From: Vibrio tapetis subsp. quintayensis
Lineage (GTDB): Bacteria > Pseudomonadota > Gammaproteobacteria > Enterobacterales > Vibrionaceae
DNA length: 64,000 nucleotides
Assembly: GCF_030409945.1 (NCBI RefSeq)
Contig: NZ_JAUFQV010000014.1
Span: 62,001 to 126,000, forward strand
Reading direction: 5' to 3'
Part shown: positions 1-7,420 of the stretch, piece by piece
Layout of the letters: each line of letters opens with the position of its first letter
Position numbering within the stretch: the stretch's first letter is position 1
Translations under genes and position numbers: made by a program
The notes under the pieces: generated by a model
Databases searched by the model: none
Told to the model about the DNA's origin: nothing
The model's input: the letters and a program-made list of their open reading frames with translations, nothing else

Positions 1-177
1 GATAACCGTGGCACTCAAGAAATCAGTTGTGACGGCCAGATATCCTTACCGGTTTCACCCGGTGATGAAATCCACATTTACCAGAGCCCTAACTGCTTAA
101 AACTGATCCACCCAGAAGATTACAGCTACTACCATGTTTTGCGTAATAAACTTGGCTGGTCTAGCAAACTCTTCTAG
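1..177 (+). CDS. nadK: NAD kinase, C-terminal fragment
   Basis: The window opens inside this gene. The first 58 codons, ending at TAG 175-177, read [18 protein letters not shown] and continue to a terminus GWSSKLF, which I recognise as the C-terminal end of ATP-dependent NAD kinase, the cytosolic enzyme that makes NADP from NAD. The nadK-recN-bamE order is the usual enterobacterial and Vibrio arrangement and supports the call. The start and the catalytic GGDG motif lie outside the window. Confidence 0.85.
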   Translation, partial: DNRGTQEISCDGQISLPVSPGDEIHIYQSPNCLKLIHPEDYSYYHVLRNKLGWSSKLF

Positions 178-270
178 CCAGTGTTTTCATCACTTGATGA
201 GCAAAGCGTCATGCTAAGTTATGCATTCACTTTCTGAGTAAGTTCACAAAAAAACACCTGTGGAACTTTA

Positions 271-326
271 CTGTATAAAGAAACAGTATATACTGTTTTC
301 TTATACAGTATTGTTCAGTTATACAG
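271..326 (+). promoter_or_regulatory. Three LexA (SOS) boxes upstream of recN
   Basis: Two perfect CTGT-N8-ACAG LexA boxes lie at 271-286 and 293-308, 22 bp apart, and a near match TTGT-N8-ACAG lies at 311-326, only 9 bp before the recN ATG. The first two are consensus gammaproteobacterial SOS operators. In E. coli recN also has several LexA sites and is among the most strongly SOS-induced genes, so tight LexA repression of recN is inferred here. Confidence 0.9.
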
Positions 327-335
327 GTAAATAAA

Positions 336-2000
336 ATGCTGGCTCACTTGAGTGTTAATAATTTTGCTATTGTTAAGTCTTTACAGCTAGAACTCGCTAA
401 AGGCATGACAACCATTACGGGCGAAACTGGCGCAGGTAAATCCATCGCTATTGATGCTCTCGGCTTATGTTTAGGCGATCGCGCTGAAGCAAACATGGTT
501 CGCCAAGGCGAAGACAAAACCGACATCAGTGCCTCCTTTCTGCTCGATAACAACATTGGCGCAACTCGCTGGTTAGAAGATAACGACCTGCTCGAGGGCG
601 GCGAATGCATTCTCAGGCGAGTGATCACCAAAGAAGGCCGTTCTCGCGCATTCATTAACGGCAGCCCTGTACCTGCATCTCAACTGAAGTCTTTAGGCCA
701 ATTGCTGATTAACATTCATGGCCAGCACGCTCATCACCAACTGATGAAAAGTGATTACCAATTAGCAATGCTCGATCAATACGCCGGGCATCTTAGCCTT
801 ATCAGTAAAACTAAGGCTAAATATCAAGGCTGGCGTCAGGCTGATAATCACTTAAAACAACTGATTCAAAATAGCCAAGAAAACTTGGCACAAAAGCAGT
901 TATTGGAATACCAAATCAAAGAGTTAAATGAATTAGCCATTACCGAAGGTGAATTTGCCCAACTCGAACAAGAACATAAACGCCTTGCCAATAGTGGTGA
1001 ACTGGCGAGTACGTGCCAACAAGCCATTGAATTAATTTACGAAGGTGAAGAAGTTAATGCTCTTGGTATTTTGCAAGCAGCCAATAACTCTCTTATTCAA
1101 CTTGCCGAGATGGACGAAAGGCTGGCAGAGCTTCCCAACCTGTTAGCTGAAGCCATCATTCAAATTGAAGAAACCAATAACGAGCTACGTAATTACCTTG
1201 ATTGCATCGACGTTGATCCTGCTCGTATGGCTTATGTAGAAGAGCGTTTTTCTAAGATCATGTCGATGGCTCGCAAACATCATGTTATGCCTGAAGAACT
1301 CTACAGCCATCATCAAGATTTACTTAAGCAAGTTGAAGCTCTCGATTGTTCAGACGAAAAACTGAGCGCATTAGGCGAAGAAGTCGAACAAAAGCGCACG
1401 GTCTTCTTAACATCAGCAGACAAGCTCAATAAATCTCGACTCCGTTATGCCAAGGAATTGAATAAACTCATTACCAACAGCATGCACGAACTGAGCATGG
1501 AAAAAGCCAAATTCTGTATTGATGTTGTACGCGATGAAAACAACGCATCGCCACTTGGCATCGACAGTGTAACATTCTTAGTTTCAACCAACCCAGGGCA
1601 GCCCTTACAAGCCATTGCTAAAGTTGCCTCAGGTGGTGAACTGTCTCGGATTTCACTCGCAATTCAAGTGATCACAGCCCAGAAAGTCGATACCCCTAGC
1701 TTGATCTTTGATGAGGTCGATGTCGGTATCAGTGGCCCTACAGCTGCGGTAGTCGGTAAAATGTTACGCACACTTGGCCAGTCAACCCAGGTTATGTGTG
1801 TGACTCACTTGCCGCAAGTTGCTGGCTGTGGTCATCAACAATTATTTGTTGCGAAACAAACTAAAGCCGGCAAAACAGAAACTCAAATGCGAAACCTCGA
1901 CGATTCACAACGCATAGAAGAACTCGCAAGGCTACTTGGCGGCAGCCAGATAACCGACAGCACAATCGCCAACGCCAAAGAATTGCTTATTGCTGCATAG
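336..2000 (+). CDS. recN: DNA repair protein RecN (SMC-like ATPase)
   Basis: RecN is a cytosolic SMC-like ATPase that acts in recombinational repair of double-strand breaks and holds broken or sister DNA together. The 554-residue length is normal for the family. The Walker A motif GETGAGKS is at residues 29-36, a long Glu/Gln/Lys-rich coiled-coil section follows (about 150-370), then the ABC signature ASGGELSR near residue 430 and Walker B with D-loop ([11 protein letters not shown]) near 455. The three LexA boxes directly upstream predict SOS induction. The ATG at 336 is preceded by only a weak ribosome site, but the N-terminus matches the family start. Confidence 0.97.
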   Translation: MLAHLSVNNFAIVKSLQLELAKGMTTITGETGAGKSIAIDALGLCLGDRAEANMVRQGEDKTDISASFLLDNNIGATRWLEDNDLLEGGECILRRVITKEGRSRAFINGSPVPASQLKSLGQLLINIHGQHAHHQLMKSDYQLAMLDQYAGHLSLISKTKAKYQGWRQADNHLKQLIQNSQENLAQKQLLEYQIKELNELAITEGEFAQLEQEHKRLANSGELASTCQQAIELIYEGEEVNALGILQAANNSLIQLAEMDERLAELPNLLAEAIIQIEETNNELRNYLDCIDVDPARMAYVEERFSKIMSMARKHHVMPEELYSHHQDLLKQVEALDCSDEKLSALGEEVEQKRTVFLTSADKLNKSRLRYAKELNKLITNSMHELSMEKAKFCIDVVRDENNASPLGIDSVTFLVSTNPGQPLQAIAKVASGGELSRISLAIQVITAQKVDTPSLIFDEVDVGISGPTAAVVGKMLRTLGQSTQVMCVTHLPQVAGCGHQQLFVAKQTKAGKTETQMRNLDDSQRIEELARLLGGSQITDSTIANAKELLIAA

Positions 2001-2043
2001 AAAATAGCCGCATAAAACAATCAGTAAAAGTGTTAGCCGACTC

Positions 2044-2078
2044 ACAGCGTAAGCATTGCTTGCGCTGTTTGTCTTTTT
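2044..2078 (+). terminator. Rho-independent terminator of recN
   Basis: An inverted repeat ACAGCGTAAGC / GCTTGCGCTGT (2044-2054 and 2058-2068, one G-T pair) with a 3-nt loop is followed by the T-rich tract TTGTCTTTTT. It sits about 45 bp after the recN stop. The rest of the 2001-2221 gap holds no gene that I can see; it presumably carries the bamE promoter. Confidence 0.8.
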
Positions 2079-2221
2079 AGCATTGCAACTAATCGGTATA
2101 ACTGTGGTCTCAAAAGGCGGACATCCTAATGCTAGGGTGAAAACTATTTTTACTTCTTAGCGTGAAGTGATTATTATCATCGTTGAGATTTTTAAATGAA
2201 CAGTAGAAAGACGTATTTGAT

Positions 2222-2581
2222 ATGCAATTAAAGAAGTGGATGGTTGCAATCCCTCTGGCACTGACCATGCTAACCGGCTGTTCAGTCGCAGAGAAATTGG
2301 TTTACCGAATTGACATTAACCAAGGTAATTACATCGAGCAAGACTCTGTAAGCCAGTTAAAGTTCGGCATGAGCAAAGAACAAGTACGTTACGTGCTTGG
2401 TTCGCCAATGTTGGTAGAAAACGGCTACCCAAATACGTGGTACTACATCTACCATCACACTAAGGGCCATGATGACTCGATTCAAAAGAACCTATTTGTT
2501 CGATTTGATGACGGTGAAAGGCTGGTAAAAGTCGATGGCGATTACGCTGCTGGCGAAACCTTTTTCGAAAGTATTAACTAA
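2222..2581 (+). CDS. bamE: Outer membrane assembly lipoprotein BamE
   Basis: BamE (SmpA) is a small outer-membrane lipoprotein subunit of the BAM complex that folds beta-barrel proteins. The 119-residue product begins with a lipoprotein signal peptide ending in the lipobox LTGC, so the mature protein starts at Cys20. The SmpA/OmlA fold is recognisable in the segment [20 protein letters not shown] (about residues 44-63) and NTWYYIYHH. It follows recN in the same orientation, as in E. coli, and ends at a strong bidirectional hairpin. Confidence 0.95.
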   Translation: MQLKKWMVAIPLALTMLTGCSVAEKLVYRIDINQGNYIEQDSVSQLKFGMSKEQVRYVLGSPMLVENGYPNTWYYIYHHTKGHDDSIQKNLFVRFDDGERLVKVDGDYAAGETFFESIN

Positions 2582-2642
2582 GTTGATCAATTCTTGCTAG
2601 TTGAGTGTTCATGACTCAATTAGCATTCATTGGCATAGAATT

Positions 2643-2675
2643 AAAAAGCTCGCACATTTCTGCGAGCTTTTTTGT
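2643..2675. terminator. Bidirectional terminator between bamE and rnfH
   Basis: The hairpin AAAGCTCGCA / TGCGAGCTTT (2645-2654 and 2661-2670, 6-nt loop) has A-tract and T-tract flanks, so it can terminate both the bamE transcript and the opposing ratA-rnfH transcript. Confidence 0.9.
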
Positions 2676-2679
2676 ATAT

Positions 2680-3021
2680 CTAACCTTTACTCTCGGCTTT
2701 TGCTTTACTGGCTTCTCTAGCCGCTTCTTTCTTTGCTTGCTCAGCACGCTTGCGGCGGATCTCTTTTGGATCGGCTAGCAGTGGACGATAAATCTCGATT
2801 CGATCTTTATCTTGTATTGTCGCGTCGAGTTTCACGTTTCGACTAAACACACCCACCTTGTTAGTGGCTAGGTCGATTTCAGGATATAAGCTCAAAACAC
2901 CAGATTGCTCAATGATCTGCTGAACCGTCAGTTCGGCTTCTACTGCCAACTTAAATACACGTTGCTCGGTAGGCAGCGCATACACCACTTCAACATGGAT
3001 CATGTTAGGTTCACTACTCAT
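2680..3021 (-). CDS. rnfH: RnfH/RatB family ubiquitin-like protein
   Basis: This is a 113-residue protein of the UPF0125 (RnfH/RatB) family with a beta-grasp, ubiquitin-like fold; its biochemical role is unsettled. Family hallmarks are the N-terminal HVEVVYALPTEQ, the central LATNKVGVFSRNVKLD and DRIEIYRPLLADPKEIRRKR, followed by a Lys/Glu/Ala-rich charged tail. The start codon overlaps the ratA stop by one base (TAATG), so the two are translationally coupled, as is typical for the ratA-rnfH pair opposite smpB. Confidence 0.93.
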   Translation of the reverse strand: MSSEPNMIHVEVVYALPTEQRVFKLAVEAELTVQQIIEQSGVLSLYPEIDLATNKVGVFSRNVKLDATIQDKDRIEIYRPLLADPKEIRRKRAEQAKKEAAREASKAKAESKG

Positions 3022-3461
3022 TACACATACACCTGTTTAGCTCGCTTGGTAAAAGCACCAACCATATTGCCCGTAAGCTCATTGAACACCTTACCAAATG
3101 CCATTTCAACCAGCTTGCTGGTAAATTCGAATTCCAGTTTCAATTCAACCTTACAGGCAGACTCATCAAGAGGGGTAAACTCCCAGCCGCCTTGTAAGTG
3201 CTTAAAAGGACCATCCACCAACTGCATAAATATTTTGCGCCCTACTTCCAATTGATTAGAAGTAGTAAAGGTTTTACTGATGCCCGCTTTAGATACATCG
3301 ACCGACGCCACCATTGCAGATTCTGACACTTCTAAAACTCGTGAACCTGAACAACCAGGCAAAAAACTTGGATAGCTGTCCACGTCATTGACGAGATGAA
3401 ACATCTGCTCGGCGCTAAATGGCACTAATGCGCTTCGTGTTACTTGAGGCATATCACTCAC
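3021..3461 (-). CDS. ratA: RatA family START-domain protein
   Basis: RatA is a START/SRPBCC-fold protein of 146 residues. The E. coli homologue was described as a ribosome-associated toxin that blocks 70S subunit association, while mitochondrial relatives (Coq10) bind ubiquinone, so the physiological role is debated. Visible family motifs are MPQVTRSALVPFSAEQMF, VNDVDSYPSFLPGCS and the C-terminal FTKRAKQVYV. It is divergent from smpB across about 98 bp and is the first gene of the ratA-rnfH pair. Confidence 0.93.
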   Translation of the reverse strand: MSDMPQVTRSALVPFSAEQMFHLVNDVDSYPSFLPGCSGSRVLEVSESAMVASVDVSKAGISKTFTTSNQLEVGRKIFMQLVDGPFKHLQGGWEFTPLDESACKVELKLEFEFTSKLVEMAFGKVFNELTGNMVGAFTKRAKQVYV

Positions 3462-3559
3462 TCTTACATCGTAAAGTCATCACAAACCACGTAATATCGA
3501 AGTTTGGTTAGCATAAAAGGATTTCCCAATCTCGGTGCAATCCGTATAATGGCGCTATT

Positions 3560-4045
3560 ATGGCAAAGAAAAAATCAAATTCCAAAGCGGGTAGCAATAC
3601 CATCGCTCAAAACAAAAAAGCTCGCCACGAATATTTTATTGACGACGAGATCGAAGCTGGCCTAGAACTGCAAGGATGGGAAGTTAAATCCCTGCGTGAA
3701 GGCAAAGCCAACATCGCCGAAAGTTATGTTTATATCCGTGACGGAGAGGCGTTCATTAGTGGTATGTCTATCATCCCGCTACAACAGGCTTGCACTCACA
3801 CAGTCGCGAACCCAACACGTGTTCGTAAACTGCTCATGAGCCGCAAAGAACTCGACAACTTATTCGGTCGTATTAACCGTGAAGGCATGACTTTAGTTGC
3901 CACTGCTATGTATTGGTCCCGTTCTTGGGTCAAAATCAAAGTAGGCGTAGCCAAAGGTAAAAAGCTGCACGACAAACGTACTGATATGAAAGAAAAAGAT
4001 TGGGCAAGAGACAAAGCTCGCGTTATGAAGAGCAATCTGCGTTAA
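3560..4045 (+). CDS. smpB: SsrA-binding protein SmpB
   Basis: SmpB binds tmRNA and brings it to stalled ribosomes for trans-translation. The 161-residue length is standard. Recognisable segments are [37 protein letters not shown] and the basic C-terminal tail ([19 protein letters not shown]) that occupies the mRNA channel. Its partner ssrA lies 67 bp downstream on the same strand, a classical arrangement. Confidence 0.97.
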   Translation: MAKKKSNSKAGSNTIAQNKKARHEYFIDDEIEAGLELQGWEVKSLREGKANIAESYVYIRDGEAFISGMSIIPLQQACTHTVANPTRVRKLLMSRKELDNLFGRINREGMTLVATAMYWSRSWVKIKVGVAKGKKLHDKRTDMKEKDWARDKARVMKSNLR

Positions 4046-4112
4046 TCTTAACCACTTAGACTGCATGGCTCTAGACAGGCTAGCCTTTTCTGGTACTATG
4101 CAATCAACACTA

Positions 4113-4479
4113 GGGGCTGATCTAGGATTCGACGGGAATTCTGAAGTCTGAGGTGCATGCCGTGGGGCGGTTGGCCACGTAAAAAGCCGCAAAAAAATAG
4201 TCGCAAACGACGAAAACTACGCACTAGCAGCTTAATAACCTGCTCAGAGCCTCTTTGCCCTAGCTTCCGCTTGTAAGACGGGGAATAACAAAGAGTCAAA
4301 CCCAAACTAGCTAGCGTGGCTTCTCCCGCCTGAGAGGAAAAGCGCGAATTATAATTCAGGATAGCCATTTACTAGCGTGTCGGTTCGCAGGTGGATGGTG
4401 AAATTAAAGATCGACTAAGCATGTAGTACCAATGATGAATGATTTTCGGACGCGGGTTCAAATCCCGCCAGCTCCACCA
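4113..4479 (+). ncRNA. ssrA: Transfer-messenger RNA (tmRNA, SsrA)
   Basis: The 367-nt RNA begins GGGGCTGATCTAGGATTCGAC and ends with the T-arm (GGTTCAAATCC) and GCTCCACCA, so the CCA end is encoded; the 5' GGGGCTGA pairs with the 3' end to form the alanine acceptor stem. The tag reading frame runs from the resume codon GCA at 4203 to TAA at 4233-4235 and encodes ANDENYALAA. The molecule rescues stalled ribosomes with SmpB. Its 3' end is the attachment point of the accessory region that follows. Confidence 0.97.
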
Positions 4480-4490
4480 AACGTTTGGAA
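4471..4490 (+). repeat. ssrA-end repeat, copy A (island left boundary)
   Basis: The last 9 bases of tmRNA plus the downstream palindrome CCAAACGTTTGG (4477-4488) form the first of four copies of a short direct repeat; the others are at 6593, 17815 and 18945. The 20 bases here are identical to 6593-6612. Genomic islands commonly recombine at the 3' end of ssrA, so this copy is interpreted as the left attachment site (attL). Confidence 0.75.
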
Positions 4491-4516
4491 AAGGCCACCT
4501 TCGGGTGGCCTTTTTT
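4489..4516 (+). terminator. Terminator following ssrA
   Basis: The hairpin AAAGGCCACC-TTCG-GGTGGCCTTT (4490-4513) with a UUCG tetraloop is followed by a T-run. Its stem sequence differs from the hairpins after repeat copies B, C and D, which share GGGCCAACTC / GAGTTGGCCC, which suggests that the terminator next to ssrA was exchanged together with the island boundary. Confidence 0.9.
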
Positions 4517-4706
4517 GTATCTAAAGTATTGTTTTACATACTGTTACAATCCTAATTGGACTCATCCAAAACTTCAAGATACAAGTGGTCAACTAATATT
4601 GGCCACGATCTTAGAGTTTAACCAAAACAATCGTTCTGACTCATTCGGTGTCAGCCAACCATACTTTAGGTATCTCAAAGGCCCATCCTCTATTGTTCTT
4701 CCCTAC
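4517..4706. other. Island left flank without a clear gene
   Basis: No credible gene is visible. The minus strand holds a short start-less open stretch at 4589-4702 that reads RYLKYGWLTPNESERLFWLN near its end; it may be the tail of a decayed gene, but I do not recognise the family. The operator ladder of the hipBA-type pair begins at about 4707. Confidence 0.3.
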
Positions 4707-4882
4707 ATAAAGTAAATCAAACTAGACTTTTAATAAGAACACCAGGTCTATAAGTATAAAAGTCTACCTCTGTAGACTTTTAAGTGATAACTCAATGCAC
4801 TTACCATAAAAGTCAACTTTAATAGACTTTTATTGAAAATCTACGTATAAATAGTTTAAAAGTCTACCGAGGCATACTTTAC
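4707..4882 (+). promoter_or_regulatory. Four-step operator ladder upstream of hipB-like gene
   Basis: Inverted repeats of the form AAAAGTCTA-N6-TAGACTTTT occur upstream of the hipB-like gene. The copy at 4757-4782 is perfect, 4807-4832 has changes in one half only, and degenerate copies occupy 4707-4732 and 4857-4882. All four start exactly 50 bp apart. The last copy ends 24 bp before the chosen ATG at 4907. By analogy with hipBA autoregulation these are inferred to be binding sites for the HTH antitoxin encoded next door. Confidence 0.7.
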
Positions 4883-4906
4883 TGCATCATGCTATATGGA
4901 GGTTTC

Positions 4907-5209
4907 ATGGTTAAGAAAGTAAAAGCAACTGAGTCACCAGATCTAAGCCAGGTGTTCACACCGTCACTACTTGGTGAGGCGATCAAAGCAAAAAGAACTC
5001 AAAGTAAAATCACCCAGCAAGATGCAGCATTGCTTTCTGGTGTTTCAAAACAAACCTACATAAAAATCGAACAAGGCAGCTCCGATATTAAACTTACCTC
5101 TTTAATGAAAGTTGTGTCTGCTCTAGGGATAAAGATATCGATACAACCATGGCAAGACTTAAATGCTTCAGTCCCATCACAGGAGAAAGGTAATGACGTC
5201 TGGGTCTAA
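4907..5209 (+). CDS. hipB: HipB-like antitoxin, XRE-family repressor
   Basis: The 100-residue protein is a small DNA-binding protein with a helix-turn-helix of the Cro/C1 (XRE) type at about residues 20-75 (segments TQQDAALLSGVSKQTYIKIE and DIKLTSLMKVVSALGI). I place the start at ATG 4907 because TGGAGG at 4897-4902 is ideally spaced; an upstream in-frame ATG at 4889 has no ribosome site. It overlaps the following hipA-like gene by 17 bp. The pair is a type II toxin-antitoxin unit in which this protein is expected to neutralise the kinase and repress its own promoter through the 50-bp ladder. Confidence 0.85.
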   Translation: MVKKVKATESPDLSQVFTPSLLGEAIKAKRTQSKITQQDAALLSGVSKQTYIKIEQGSSDIKLTSLMKVVSALGIKISIQPWQDLNASVPSQEKGNDVWV

Positions 5210-6506
5210 TCAATACATCCTCGATATAGTCTATAGCCAGCAAGTCATAGGCAAGCTATCACTGAGTAAAGAAAGTGATGCTCTATCTGTAATCTACAAG
5301 CAAAATTGGATTGATAGTGGCTTTCCCATATCGCCACACCTTCCATTGAACTCTGATATACCATCGGTCAATATCAGGAGGTTCTTACAGAATTTGCTCC
5401 CTGAAAATAAAGGGTTAGATTATTTGATCGACTTTCTTGGCGTATCACGTTCAAACGTATTTGCACAAGTTGGTGGGATTGGAACAGATACATCAGGTGC
5501 AATGATGTTCTTATCCGAAGGTGTTTCTCCTGTTCAAACTGAAACCTCTTTCAACCCAATCAATGATAGTGAATTAATTAAAAAACTATCTGACCCTGAA
5601 CTTTGGTATTTAGAAGTATGGGAAGGCAAACCAAGACTATCAGTAGCGGGGGTTCAATCTAAGCTAAACGTTTTATCTATCGATGGAAACTTAGGGTTTG
5701 GAGAGGGTGAACTATGCTCAACTCATATTGTGAAGTTCGAAAAAAATGACCAACGACACCTTGTCATAAATGAATTTGTGACGATGAAGTTAGCGAAGCT
5801 AGTTGGGCTAGATGTTGCTGACGTTGAGTTGCGGTATTTTGACCAATTTCCAGCCTTAATTGTAGAGAGGTTTGATCGAAAGCTATTTAGTTCAACAAGT
5901 GTGAAACGAAGGCACATGATCGATGCCTGTCAAGCTTGTAACCTAGGTGTAGATAGAAAGTATGAACGAAACTTAGGTAAACAAAGAGATGTCAGTCATA
6001 TTCGTGATGGTGTCAGCTTCGCCCGACTTTTTTCGGTAACAGAGCAATGTGAAAACCCATTAGCGGCAAAACTAGCGATCCTAAATTGGGCAATGTTCAA
6101 TCTCTGTATTTATAACGCAGATGCACATGGCAAAAACTTCAGTTTCTTTGTCCAAAAGTCGGGCTTAACACCAACGCCACTTTACGATCTAGTCAATGTA
6201 AGGATGTACCCTGAATTTGAGCAGGATCTTGCGATGGCCATTGGGGATGAATTTGACTCAGATTCTATTAATGCCTACCAACTTGCAGAGTTTGCTGACG
6301 ATTGTGATATTTCACCAAAATTGCTTCAACAGAGCCTAGTAAAGATCGCAAAAGACATTATAAACAACATTGACGATGCTATATCTCTCGTCGCTCCTAC
6401 TTCTGATTCACAATTACCTTATTTAAACCGATACCGTAAAATCGTTGTGGCTAGATGTAAGCACTTCCTTAAGCAATCACCACTCATCACTGAAATTGAG
6501 CTTTAA
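5193..6506 (+). CDS. hipA: HipA-like Ser/Thr kinase toxin
   Basis: HipA toxins are phosphatidylinositol-kinase-like serine kinases that phosphorylate and inactivate aminoacyl-tRNA synthetases (GltX for E. coli HipA), which causes growth arrest and persistence. The 437-residue product from ATG 5193 (preceded by AGGAGAAAGG) carries the N-terminal subdomain (RRFLQNLLPEN), the Ser loop SVAGVQSK near residue 149, the catalytic motif NADAHGKN near residues 308-315 and the metal-binding YDLVN near 331. All key residues appear intact, so it should be active. It differs from the E. coli-type remnant at 18480. The substrate is not predictable from sequence. Confidence 0.88.
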   Translation: MTSGSNQYILDIVYSQQVIGKLSLSKESDALSVIYKQNWIDSGFPISPHLPLNSDIPSVNIRRFLQNLLPENKGLDYLIDFLGVSRSNVFAQVGGIGTDTSGAMMFLSEGVSPVQTETSFNPINDSELIKKLSDPELWYLEVWEGKPRLSVAGVQSKLNVLSIDGNLGFGEGELCSTHIVKFEKNDQRHLVINEFVTMKLAKLVGLDVADVELRYFDQFPALIVERFDRKLFSSTSVKRRHMIDACQACNLGVDRKYERNLGKQRDVSHIRDGVSFARLFSVTEQCENPLAAKLAILNWAMFNLCIYNADAHGKNFSFFVQKSGLTPTPLYDLVNVRMYPEFEQDLAMAIGDEFDSDSINAYQLAEFADDCDISPKLLQQSLVKIAKDIINNIDDAISLVAPTSDSQLPYLNRYRKIVVARCKHFLKQSPLITEIEL

Positions 6507-6592
6507 CTTATAGATAAGCTCTCTAATCAGAACATAGAAAGCACAAAGCCTTATAGAGCAAGGGATAGAACCGTCTGTTTGCTTTTCTGAAA

Positions 6593-6645
6593 GCTCCACC
6601 AAACGTTTGGAAAGGGCCAACTCGAAAGAGTTGGCCCTTTTTTTA
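6593..6645 (+). repeat. ssrA-end repeat, copy B with terminator
   Basis: GCTCCACCAAACGTTTGGAA (6593-6612) repeats the last 9 bases of tmRNA and the adjacent palindrome exactly. A rho-independent terminator follows at once, with stem AAAGGGCCAACTC / GAGTTGGCCCTTT (6611-6640) and a T-run. The copy sits about 86 bp after hipA-like and marks the end of module 1. The T-arm of ssrA is not duplicated here, only the acceptor end. Confidence 0.8.
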
Positions 6646-6688
6646 TGTCTCAATTGAGGGTGTCTTTTTACATTAGTGAACGTACGCA

Positions 6689-7420
6689 CTATATGATTAG
6701 ATTTTGTGCATTTCCTCTAAGCCACTCTTTATGCTCTTTATAGTCGGGCATAACTCGTTCAACTTCTTTCCAGAACTGTGGCGAATGGTCATGGTGGATT
6801 AGATGACAAAGCTCATGCACCACTACGTAATCAACAACCCTGTTGGGAGCCATGACAATCACCCAGTTAAATTCTAAATCACCGTAAGGGGTACAACTGC
6901 CCCATCTACTCTTAAACTCTTTAGTTCTAACAACGCCAGTTTCAACGCCCACCAGCGATTCATAACGCCTTACCTTCTCACGAATCTTCTTATCAGCATG
7001 GCGCTTATACCAATTCGTTAAAGCTCGGCGAATATAGTGCGTTTGTGTGGATGGATCGGGAACGGTGACCGTAATACGTCCATTAAGCAGTTTTGTAGGC
7101 GCTAAGTCGCCTTTAAGCACTTTTAAGCGATAATTCCGCCCTAAGTATGGCAATGACTCACCTGACACATACTCTCGCACTGTCGCAGGGCTGGTGGTTT
7201 GGTATTGCGCTATCTTTTCGACTATCCACTGATGTTTACTCGCTAAGAGCTTATCTATTTTGTCACGCTCCAGCAGCTTAGGGACAACGATGATCACTTC
7301 CCCTTCATCAACTTTAATTGAGGCTGTTTTTCTGCGAGAGGTACGCTCCACCAGCACACTGTAGCCTTCAGTATGAATCAGCTCAGGTTCACGCTTGTTC
7401 ATTGCTTTTTGCTTACTCAC
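6689..7420 (-). CDS. YgjP/SprT-like zinc metallopeptidase-domain protein of the RM operon
   Basis: The product belongs to the YgjP-like (DUF45/M48-related) family. The zinc motif HELCHLIHHDHSPQFW starts near residue 202 and is preceded by KSRWGSCTPYGDLEFNW, both hallmarks of the family. Genes of this type often close type I restriction operons, but their contribution to restriction is unknown; E. coli YgjP has been linked to nucleotide pyrophosphatase activity. The annotated start is GTG at 7420, overlapping the hsdR stop by 4 bp (GTGA); ATG six codons later is an alternative. It is the last gene of the six-gene operon. Confidence 0.82.
   Translation of the reverse strand: MSKQKAMNKREPELIHTEGYSVLVERTSRRKTASIKVDEGEVIIVVPKLLERDKIDKLLASKHQWIVEKIAQYQTTSPATVREYVSGESLPYLGRNYRLKVLKGDLAPTKLLNGRITVTVPDPSTQTHYIRRALTNWYKRHADKKIREKVRRYESLVGVETGVVRTKEFKSRWGSCTPYGDLEFNWVIVMAPNRVVDYVVVHELCHLIHHDHSPQFWKEVERVMPDYKEHKEWLRGNAQNLII

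Noticed and set aside
2905..3255. Plus-strand frame opposite rnfH and ratA
   Set aside because: It is a shadow of two clear minus-strand genes with strong family motifs.
4485..4715. Plus-strand frame just after ssrA
   Set aside because: It begins within the palindrome and reads through the ssrA terminator; no ribosome site and no recognisable product.
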